The notes under the pieces were generated by a model. It worked only from the letters and a program-made list of their open reading frames with translations, was not told the origin of the DNA and searched no databases. From NCBI GenBank assembly GCA_937864225.1, contig CALMJK010000001.1:1-41974 (forward strand): a DNA stretch of 41,974 bases. Reading direction: 5' to 3'. The position numbers and the translations under genes are program-made. Within the stretch, counting starts at the first letter, position 1. The number at the start of each line of letters is the position of its first letter. This document shows positions 36,259-41,974 of this stretch, piece after piece. The DNA is from an uncultured bacterium. Its GTDB lineage: Bacteria > Krumholzibacteriota > Krumholzibacteriia > LZORAL124-64-63.

Positions 36259-37551
36259 ATGTTCACCGAAGTGCGCGTGCCCGCGGTCTCCGAGAGCGTG
36301 AAATCGGGCAAGGTCGTCACGGTGCTCGTGGCGCCAGGCGACCTCGTCGCCGTGGATCAGCCGCTCATCGAGTTGGAGACAGACAAGGCGGTCGTCGAGA
36401 TCCCGTCGCCCGCGGCCGGCCGCGTGGCGGACGTCGCGGTCCGGCCCGGGCAGACGATCGCGGTCGGCGAGGTGATCGTCCGGCTCGAGGCCGCCGCGGT
36501 CGCGGCCCTCGACCCGGCGACGCCGCCCACGCTTTCCGCGCCGTCCACGACGCCGATGCCACCCGCATCGCCGGCGCCGCCCGCATCACCGGCGCCGCCC
36601 GCCCCCGCTGCGGCCGACCGCGACGGCGCCGAACCCGCGCGCGAGCCCGCGCCGGCCTCGCCCTCCGTGCGCCGCCTGGCGCGCGAACTGGGCGTGGACA
36701 TCGATTCCGTGCGCGGCACCGCCCCGGGCGGGCGCATCGGCGAGGACGACGTCAAGGAGCACGCGCGCGCGCTGTTGGCGGGCGCGGGCGGGGCGGCCGG
36801 CGCGGATGCCCCCTTGAGCGCCGCCGTCGCGCCCCTGCCGGACTTCGCGCGCTGGGGTTCTATCCGCCGCGAGGCGCTGTCGCGGGTGCGCGAGGTCACG
36901 GCCGAGAACATGGCGCGCTCCTGGTCCACGGTGCCGCAGGTCACGCAGCACGACCGCGCCGACGTCACCGAACTCGAGGCCTTCCGGCGCGAGTTCGCGC
37001 GGGCGCGCCCCGAGGCGCGCCTGACCATGACGGCGATCGCCGTGAAGATCGCGGCGGCGGCGCTGCGCGTTTTCCCGCGCTTCAACACCAGCCTCGATCC
37101 GCGACGTCGCGAGCTCATCTTCAAGGACTACGTGCACGTCGCGGTCGCCGTCGACACCGAGCACGGACTGCTGGTGCCGGTCGTGCGCGACGCCGACCGC
37201 AAGGGCATCCTGCGCATCGCGGCCGAACTGACGGATCTGGCGGCGCGGGCGCGCAGCCGTAAGCTCGCGCTGTCCGAACTCGAGGGCGGAACCTTTGCGA
37301 TCTCCAACCTGGGAGGGGTCGGCGGCACGTCGTTCGGACCGCTCGTCTACGCGCCGCAGGTCGCGATCCTGGGCATCTCCCGCGCCGCGACCGAACCGGT
37401 GTGGCGCGAGGACGGTTTCGCCCCGCGCCTGTTGCTGCCGCTCTCGCTCTCCTACGATCACCGCGTGATCGACGGCGCCGAGGGCGCGCGCTTCCTGCGC
37501 TGGATCTGCGAGGCGCTGCGCCAGCCGCTGACGATGCTCCTGGAGGGCTGA
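36259..37551 (+). CDS. aceF: Dihydrolipoamide acetyltransferase (PDH E2), one lipoyl domain
   Basis: Predicted 430 aa. Order: one lipoyl domain (about 1-78, lipoylated K43 in ETDKAVVEI), a Pro/Ala/Ser hinge with a repeated PPASPAPP unit, the E1/E3-binding domain (about 133-170, SVRRLARELGVDIDSVRGTAPGGRIGEDDV), and the catalytic core ending SYDHRVIDGAEGARFL with H401 and D405. Forms the core of the complex and transfers acetyl to CoA. The second of two nearby ATGs is taken as start because GGGAG lies 6 nt before it and touches the first. A homodimeric-type E1 normally pairs with an E2 of this class. 35 nt to lpd. Confidence 0.95.
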   Translation: MFTEVRVPAVSESVKSGKVVTVLVAPGDLVAVDQPLIELETDKAVVEIPSPAAGRVADVAVRPGQTIAVGEVIVRLEAAAVAALDPATPPTLSAPSTTPMPPASPAPPASPAPPAPAAADRDGAEPAREPAPASPSVRRLARELGVDIDSVRGTAPGGRIGEDDVKEHARALLAGAGGAAGADAPLSAAVAPLPDFARWGSIRREALSRVREVTAENMARSWSTVPQVTQHDRADVTELEAFRREFARARPEARLTMTAIAVKIAAAALRVFPRFNTSLDPRRRELIFKDYVHVAVAVDTEHGLLVPVVRDADRKGILRIAAELTDLAARARSRKLALSELEGGTFAISNLGGVGGTSFGPLVYAPQVAILGISRAATEPVWREDGFAPRLLLPLSLSYDHRVIDGAEGARFLRWICEALRQPLTMLLEG

Positions 37552-37586
37552 GCGGGCGAGGGACCAACAGAGGACGGAGGATTCCG

Positions 37587-39029
37587 ATGGCGGAGGAAGC
37601 GGGCGGCCGCGGTCTTGACGGCATCGACCTGGCGATCATCGGCGGCGGCCCCGGAGGCTACCCGGCGGCGTTCCTGGCCGCGCGGCTCGGCATGCGGGTC
37701 ACGTTGATCGACCCGGAGCCGAACCCGGGGGGCGTGTGCCTCTGGCGCGGCTGCATCCCCTCGAAGGCGCTGCTGCACGTGGCTCACACGCTCGACGAGG
37801 CCGCGGAGGCGCAGGCCTACGGCGTCGCGTTCGGTCCCCCGCGTCTGGATCTCGCGCGCGTGCGGGCCTGGAAGGACGGCGTGGTCGAGAAATTGACCGA
37901 CGGCCTGGGGGGACAGATGAAGAAGCTGGGCGTGCGCCACCTGCGCGGCAGGGCCAGCTTCCTCGACGCCCGTCGCCTGCGCGTGGACCTGGACGGCGGG
38001 CGCCGGGAGGAGGTCGCGTTCACCCACGCGATCATCGCGACCGGCTCGCGACCGGCCATGCCGACGGCGCTGCGCGCCGATTCGGAGCTCGTGATGGACT
38101 CGACGGGCGCGCTCTCCCTGCCCGCGCTGCCGGGCACGTTGCTGGTCGTGGGCGGGGGCTACATCGGGCTCGAGCTGGGGAGCGTGTACGCCGCGCTCGG
38201 CAGCCGCGTCACGGTCGTCGAGATGACGGAGAGCCTGCTGCCGGGAGTGGATCGCGATCTCGTCTCCGTCCTCGGCCGGCGCCTGCAGAGGAAGTTCGCG
38301 GACATCCTGCTGCGCACCACGGTCACCGGCGCGCGCGAGCAGGACGGCGGCGTGCAGGTCGCGCTGCGCGACAAGGACGGGCAGGAACAGACGCACCGGT
38401 TCGACCGGGTGCTCGTGGCCGTGGGGCGGCAGCCCCTGAGCGAGGGCCTCGGCCTGGAGAACACCCGCGTGAAGGTCGGCGAGCGCGGCTTCATCGAGGT
38501 CGACGCGCGCCGCGAGACGGCCGAGCCGGGCATCTACGCGATCGGGGACGTGGCGGGCGAGCCCATGCTGGCGCACAAGGCGTCGGCGGAGGGCCAGGTG
38601 GCCGTCGAGGCGATCGCGGGCGAACCCGCCGTCTTTGCGCCCCGCGCGATCCCCGCCGTTGTGTTCACCGACCCCGAGATCGCCTGGTGCGGCGCCACGG
38701 AGACGCAGTTGCGCCGCGACAAGCGCCCCTACAAGGCCGCGAAGTTCCCGTGGGGGGCGTCCGGCCGCGCCGCGACGCTCGGCCGGGCCGAGGGCTTGAC
38801 CAAGGTGCTCGCCCACCCCGAGACCGGCCGCGTGCTGGGCGTCGGCCTGGCGGGGCCGGGCGCGGGCGAACTGGTCGCAGAGGGCGCGCTGGCCCTGGAG
38901 ATGGGCGCCAGCGTGGACGACCTGCGGCTGACCATCCACCCTCACCCGACGCTCTCGGAGACCCTCATGGAGGCGGCCGCGGGCCTGTTCGACCCGCTCG
39001 CCCGCCTGGCGCGGCGCGACGGGTCCTAG
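37587..39029 (+). CDS. lpd: Dihydrolipoamide dehydrogenase (E3)
   Basis: Predicted 480-aa flavoprotein reoxidising dihydrolipoamide with NAD+. FAD site IIGGGPGGYPAAFLAARLG, redox disulfide C51/C56 in GGVCLWRGCIPSKALLH, NAD site VVGGGYIGLELGSVYAALG, second FAD block IYAIGDVAGEPMLAHKA, and the catalytic His453-Glu458 pair in HPHPTLSETLMEAA. The disulfide loop reads CLWRGC where CLNxGC is usual. Perfectly placed ribosome site GGAGG-6 nt-ATG. Its stop TAG shares the CTAG palindrome with the stop of the convergent lipoprotein gene. Confidence 0.96.
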   Translation: MAEEAGGRGLDGIDLAIIGGGPGGYPAAFLAARLGMRVTLIDPEPNPGGVCLWRGCIPSKALLHVAHTLDEAAEAQAYGVAFGPPRLDLARVRAWKDGVVEKLTDGLGGQMKKLGVRHLRGRASFLDARRLRVDLDGGRREEVAFTHAIIATGSRPAMPTALRADSELVMDSTGALSLPALPGTLLVVGGGYIGLELGSVYAALGSRVTVVEMTESLLPGVDRDLVSVLGRRLQRKFADILLRTTVTGAREQDGGVQVALRDKDGQEQTHRFDRVLVAVGRQPLSEGLGLENTRVKVGERGFIEVDARRETAEPGIYAIGDVAGEPMLAHKASAEGQVAVEAIAGEPAVFAPRAIPAVVFTDPEIAWCGATETQLRRDKRPYKAAKFPWGASGRAATLGRAEGLTKVLAHPETGRVLGVGLAGPGAGELVAEGALALEMGASVDDLRLTIHPHPTLSETLMEAAAGLFDPLARLARRDGS

Positions 39030-39655
39030 CCCGCCTTCTTCACGGCCGCCAGCGCGGCGAGGAACTGGCTGTTCATCTGGCGCGCCGTCTTTTCGGGGCC
39101 GGTCAGCTTGAAGAAGAGATTGCCCTGGGGAGCCTCGAGCACGGCGGCCGACATGAAGTAGTCCGGTCGGCCCGCGCCGTCGCCGCCCATCATGCCGCCG
39201 CCCATCATGCCGCCCCCCATCGAGGCGCCCATGTAGGTCCCGGCCGCCTCCACGCGGTGCAGCGCCATGCCGTCGACCAGATCGTCGCCGCGCGCGGCCG
39301 CCGCCGCGGGGTCGCCGCCGTCCGGCCGCGACATCTGGCCCAGCCAGCGCTCGATGTTCGCCGCCACGCCGCCTCCCCCACCCTGGCCGAAGTAGAAGAC
39401 CACGACCGTGGCGGAGTCGGCGTCCCCCTGCACGGGGCCGAAGGCGTAGCTGGCGGTGCGCATCCCGCCGGCGCCGGTGTCTTTCCAGATGCCGGGAGGC
39501 ACGAAGGTCACGCCGGCCAAGGCCAGCGGCTTGCCGTCGAGCGCGACCGTCGAGGCGCGCGACAGCGCGCCGCCGAACGTGCCGGGAGCCTTGTCCGCCG
39601 AGCAGCCCGCCCCCGTCAGGGCCAGGGTCGCGATGAGCAGCACCAGTGTGCGCAT
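39026..39655 (-). CDS. Lipoprotein with Met/Gly-rich loop, function unknown
   Basis: Predicted 209 aa. Lipobox LTGAGC predicts lipidation. The first ~100 residues look like a compact beta domain (KPLALAGVTFVPPGIWKD, ASYAFGPVQGDADSATVVVFYFGQG). A central ASMGGGMMGGGMMGGDG stretch contains repeated GGGMM and is plausibly flexible or a soft-metal (copper) site; there is no His or Cys there. The end (GNLFFKLTGPEKTARQMNSQFLAALAAVKK) is helical. I do not recognise the family; similar short 'hypothetical lipoproteins' occur widely. ATG with GAGGAAG upstream. It overlaps the lpd stop by four bases tail to tail. Confidence 0.75.
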   Translation of the reverse strand: MRTLVLLIATLALTGAGCSADKAPGTFGGALSRASTVALDGKPLALAGVTFVPPGIWKDTGAGGMRTASYAFGPVQGDADSATVVVFYFGQGGGGGVAANIERWLGQMSRPDGGDPAAAAARGDDLVDGMALHRVEAAGTYMGASMGGGMMGGGMMGGDGAGRPDYFMSAAVLEAPQGNLFFKLTGPEKTARQMNSQFLAALAAVKKAG

Positions 39656-39687
39656 GGTTCTTCCTCTGCTGTGCGTGATCAAACAGG

Positions 39688-39713
39688 GGCGCGCGGTCCG
39701 CTGGCCGCGCGCC
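39688..39713 (-). repeat. 9-bp inverted repeat in the leader of the Met-rich lipoprotein gene
   Basis: GGCGCGCGG, 8-nt loop, CCGCGCGCC, all G:C. On the minus strand it is followed by CCTGTTTGATC and ends 33 nt before the ATG. It could be an attenuator-like hairpin or a 5' stabiliser; no ligand-binding RNA fold is recognised around it. Confidence 0.4.
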
Positions 39714-39877
39714 TGCCCATGATAGCCCTCCCGCCTAGCCGCCGCCAAGGCGTCGATTGTCTCCCGCCGACGACAGCCATGTCCACCGGGCCGCGCCCCC
39801 CGCCCGCCCCTGAACCCGGGGGTACGGCCGACCGCCCCTGACAGCCTGGCCCCCGCGGGCGCGCCATAAACACAACT

Positions 39878-39897
39878 CATTGTCCGGCAAGACAATG
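39878..39897 (+). promoter_or_regulatory. CATTGTC-N6-GACAATG inverted repeat, CRP/FNR-family-like site
   Basis: Two perfect 7-bp arms with a 6-nt gap. The 5-6-5 geometry of its core (TTGTC-N6-GACAA) is that of sites bound by CRP/FNR-superfamily dimers, though the sequence is neither a classical CRP nor FNR box. It lies 84 nt before the small secreted protein gene. Confidence 0.45.
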
Positions 39898-39980
39898 GAA
39901 TCCTCACGCCGGCGATCGCCCGGGCTGCGGCCTCCCGGTTGCAAGAGGAGCGCTCGGACGCCCAGCGAAAGGAGACGACC

Positions 39981-40430
39981 ATGAAGACGACGGCGACAGC
40001 AATCACCATCGACCGCGGCCTCTCCCCTCGCGTCATCGCCACCGCGGCCCTGGTCCTGACCGGTCTCACGCTCCTGGCGGCCCGTCCTGGCCGGGCCGAG
40101 CTTGTCGTGCGCGCGGACCTCGGGCCCGTGCGCGTGGTGGTCGCGGACGCGCGACCGGCCTGCCTGCCGCTGGCGGTCCCGGCGCGCCCCCTCGGCCGGG
40201 CGGGCCTGATCCTGCCGGTCGTGCCACGCGTCTGCCGGCTCGATCTCCGGCATGCGCACCGCTACGTCTTCGTGCCTGGGCATTGGGAGCGCGGGCGCGG
40301 CCACCGGGCCGTGTGGGTCGCGGGGCGCTACGTGTGCAGGGGCGAGCGCCGCGAGCCGGGAGGCCGCGTCGAGGTCATGTTCGACCTTGGCGGGGAATGC
40401 CGGGCCGACCGGCATGAGCGGCACGACTGA
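39981..40430 (+). CDS. Small exported protein with WxPGHW/WVxGRY repeat
   Basis: Predicted 149 aa. A long basic N-region and hydrophobic core (RVIATAALVLTGLTLLAARPGRA) form a signal peptide. Mature part is Arg/Val/Pro-rich; YVFVPGHWERGRGHRAVWVAGRYVC is a version of the YXWVPGHW / WxxGxW repeat found in short periplasmic or outer-membrane proteins of unknown role. Two cysteines could form a disulfide. ATG behind AAAGGAG. Monocistronic by layout, convergent with the cytochrome gene. Confidence 0.75.
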   Translation: MKTTATAITIDRGLSPRVIATAALVLTGLTLLAARPGRAELVVRADLGPVRVVVADARPACLPLAVPARPLGRAGLILPVVPRVCRLDLRHAHRYVFVPGHWERGRGHRAVWVAGRYVCRGERREPGGRVEVMFDLGGECRADRHERHD

Positions 40431-40465
40431 CCACGCGCGAGTTCGTAGCCGCCACGGAGGGCGGT

Positions 40466-40495
40466 GCGGGGGCGTCGCGATCGCGACGCCCCCGC
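40466..40495. terminator. 30-bp perfect palindrome between convergent genes
   Basis: GCGGGGGCGTCGCGA joined directly to its exact reverse complement (centre CGATCG). Lies 36 nt past one stop and 18 nt past the other, where a bidirectional terminator would sit, but neither strand has a U-tract. Confidence 0.55.
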
Positions 40496-40512
40496 GACGT
40501 TCGGGGCCGGGA

Positions 40513-41763
40513 TCAGTGCCGCGCCACGTGCTCCGCGCGCAGCCGCGCGGCTTCCTCGCGGATCTCCTGCAGATCGCGCTTCATCTCGCTCCAGCCGTAC
40601 CAGAGCGTGTAGTCGGGATTCATGTGGAAGGCGCCCTGGAACGTGCGCATGCGATGCTTGAGGTGCATGACGAAGAGCTTCTGCTCCACGACCGTGGGCG
40701 CGTCGTGGAATGTCAGCAGATCCGGGAAGGGCTGCGCGTAGCCGGCCGGTTGCGGCAGGACGCCGTCCTTGTACAGTCCCGCGATCTCGCCAATGGCCGC
40801 GGCGAGCAGGTGATCGGCCTCGCGGATCATGTCGTCGCCCTTGGCCAACTCGCCGCGGGCGAAGGCTTCGGCGTGGCAGCCGCCGCACACCTTCAACAGC
40901 TTCGCGCGCTCGGCGTCGAACGCCTCCTGGCTCAGGCGCGCCACGTCGGCCGCCTTCACGACGTCCAGGCGCGGCGTTGGGTTGCCCTGCAGGTCGAGCA
41001 CGCCCAGCGCTTGCAGGATGGTGATCTGGTCCGCCTTCCACTGCGGATCGTCCGGCAGGGGCAGCCGCACGGCGAGGAATCCCCACGGTGTGCGGACCTC
41101 ATGATTGCCCTCGACCATGTGGCACGTCTGGCAGGTCGGGGCCGCCGCGCTCTCGGGCAGGATGCCGCTCTGCTTGAGCAGGTGGCGGACGCCGTGCTTG
41201 GACGAGGAGTACATCTCCCACTGCGGGTGGTCGAAGCCCATGTGGCAGGTCTGGCAGGCCTGCGGCTGCCGCGCCTCGGCGACCGAGAACGTGTGGCGCG
41301 TGTGACAGGCGTCGCAAGACGCGTTGCCGTGCATGCCGCCCTGCCGCGCCAGCTCGGCGATCTCCGCCGGCGACTTCAGTCCCTGCTTGTGGCAGCCACC
41401 GCAGCCCTTCATCCCGTCCCGCAGCGCCATCGGCATGGCGTGCGTCGTGGGCATCGCCTTCATGGCCGCCCAGGCCAGGGCGTGCTTGCCCCGGCTGAAC
41501 TGCCCGAACTGCGTGTCGTGGCACTGCGCGCAGGTGTCCGCGGTGGGCAGCTGCGCCTTCGCGACGTCGGCGGCGGAGGCGTGGGCGTCGCCATGGCACG
41601 CGTCGCAGCCGACCTCGCCCAGGGCGTGCTTGCTCAGCCGCCAGTCCGCCACCACGCCCGGCGTAACGCCCTGATGACACTGCACGCACGGCTGCGCCAC
41701 GGCCCACGCGGGACCGGCCAGCGCGATCGTCACCGTAAGGTTGGCCAGGAATCTCGCCCTCAC
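40513..41763 (-). CDS. Octahaem c-type cytochrome, hydroxylamine-oxidoreductase-like
   Basis: Predicted 416 aa, periplasmic (signal peptide about 1-23). Eight CxxCH haem sites begin at Cys 26, 53, 78, 121, 150, 170, 211 and 293. The order, the close spacing in the first half, CDACHTRHTFS, CQTCHMGFDHPQWEMYSSSKHG and the helical C-terminal third are those of the HAO family (HAO, epsilon-HAO, octahaem nitrite/hydroxylamine enzymes). No CxxCK active site, so not NrfA. Nitrifier HAO cross-links a C-terminal Tyr to the active haem; a Tyr-rich NPDYTLWYGWSEM lies near the right place, but equivalence cannot be settled by eye. So hydroxylamine oxidation or nitrite/hydroxylamine reduction are both open. 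GTG with GGGGAGG upstream. Confidence 0.88.
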   Translation of the reverse strand: MRARFLANLTVTIALAGPAWAVAQPCVQCHQGVTPGVVADWRLSKHALGEVGCDACHGDAHASAADVAKAQLPTADTCAQCHDTQFGQFSRGKHALAWAAMKAMPTTHAMPMALRDGMKGCGGCHKQGLKSPAEIAELARQGGMHGNASCDACHTRHTFSVAEARQPQACQTCHMGFDHPQWEMYSSSKHGVRHLLKQSGILPESAAAPTCQTCHMVEGNHEVRTPWGFLAVRLPLPDDPQWKADQITILQALGVLDLQGNPTPRLDVVKAADVARLSQEAFDAERAKLLKVCGGCHAEAFARGELAKGDDMIREADHLLAAAIGEIAGLYKDGVLPQPAGYAQPFPDLLTFHDAPTVVEQKLFVMHLKHRMRTFQGAFHMNPDYTLWYGWSEMKRDLQEIREEAARLRAEHVARH

Positions 41764-41858
41764 CTCGCACCTCCCCAGCGAAAACCCCCACCGCCCCGCC
41801 CGCCGGCGCGTTCGCCGCGGCCGGGCGCCATCGACGCGAGAGTCCAGGATCGCGCGGT

Positions 41859-41885
41859 AAATGTCGATATATTTCTCGTGATTTC
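41859..41885 (-). promoter_or_regulatory. AT-rich upstream patch of the octahaem cytochrome gene
   Basis: A stretch such as AAATATATCGACATTT on the minus strand, in DNA otherwise near 70% G+C, about 100 nt before the GTG. TATATC could be a -10; no convincing -35 or named operator is seen. The rest of 41764-41974 shows no gene. Confidence 0.35.
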
Positions 41886-41974
41886 CTCAATGTCCGGGTT
41901 GTGCCGTCGAGATTGTTGCTGATCCGGCTGGGGGTCTCCGCTGCGAGGGGCGTGGCCGGGTTTCAGTAGGCGTA

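Larger units (their letters stand above)
39656..39980. other. 325-nt divergent intergenic region
   Basis: It holds two inverted repeats, annotated separately (39688-39713 and 39878-39897), and one AT-richer patch (CATAAACACAACTCATTG) just before the second. No open frame with a ribosome site and no RNA gene is evident. It should contain the promoters of the two flanking genes; CATAAA at 39866-39871 is the only -10-like hexamer on the plus strand, without a clear -35. Confidence 0.6.

Noticed and set aside
36540..36605. Repetitive Pro/Ala-coding stretch in aceF
   Set aside because: Normal flexible hinge between lipoyl and binding domains of E2 proteins.

Overview
The window is about 70% G+C, densely packed, and reads as one continuous chromosomal segment. 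I see no transposase, phage gene, CRISPR array, tRNA or rRNA. The gene families point to a Gram-negative, high-GC member of the FCB (Fibrobacteres-Chlorobi-Bacteroidetes) neighbourhood, for example a candidate phylum such as Eisenbacteria or Krumholzibacteriota. Pointers are a PorV/PorQ-type barrel, a secreted protein ending in a type A (FlgD-like) sorting domain, and a TonB receptor with a carboxypeptidase-regulatory-like N-terminus. This placement is inference; no phylogenetic marker was tested.

Layout. (1) 1-8938, minus strand: a partial gene at the edge, then a five-gene operon in which every start codon overlaps the previous stop (secreted sorting-domain protein, lipoprotein-like protein, TonB-dependent receptor, PorV-like barrel, NHL beta-propeller lipoprotein). 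(2) 9221-14656, plus: Mut7-C PIN-like protein, secreted amidase, then a Mn/Zn ABC importer (binding protein, ATPase, two permeases). Both permeases end in an extra winged-helix-like tail. (3) 14682-18275, minus: a YkuD L,D-transpeptidase/carboxypeptidase fused in frame to a MurC/Mpl-like ligase, and a GT-C glycosyltransferase. (4) 18489-21628, plus: an acyl-phosphate module, a phosphotransacylase-butyrate kinase fusion followed by phosphate butyryltransferase, closed by a clear intrinsic terminator. (5) 21826-28634, plus: complete rnfCDGEAB with rseC and apbE, an ion-pumping ferredoxin:NAD+ oxidoreductase with its reductant and flavin-transfer accessories. (6) 28719-33280, mixed: coiled-coil periplasmic protein, bacterioferritin, RluA-type pseudouridine synthase, a subclass-B1-like metallo-beta-lactamase, Fe superoxide dismutase, and a haem-binding-domain protein. 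(7) 33489-39029, plus: aceE-aceF-lpd pyruvate dehydrogenase operon from a near-consensus promoter. (8) 39026-41763: Met/Gly-rich lipoprotein, small secreted protein, and an octahaem cytochrome of the hydroxylamine-oxidoreductase type.

Together the metabolic genes describe a flexible heterotroph. Pyruvate is oxidised by PDH, acyl-CoA is turned into ATP through acyl-phosphates, Rnf exchanges ferredoxin and NADH electrons with an ion gradient, and oxygen and iron stress are handled by SodB and Bfr. The most unusual items are the L,D-carboxypeptidase/Mur-ligase fusion (possible one-polypeptide murein-peptide recycling), the translationally coupled TonB-PorV-sorting-domain operon, the two winged-helix-tailed permeases and the phosphotransacylase-kinase fusion.
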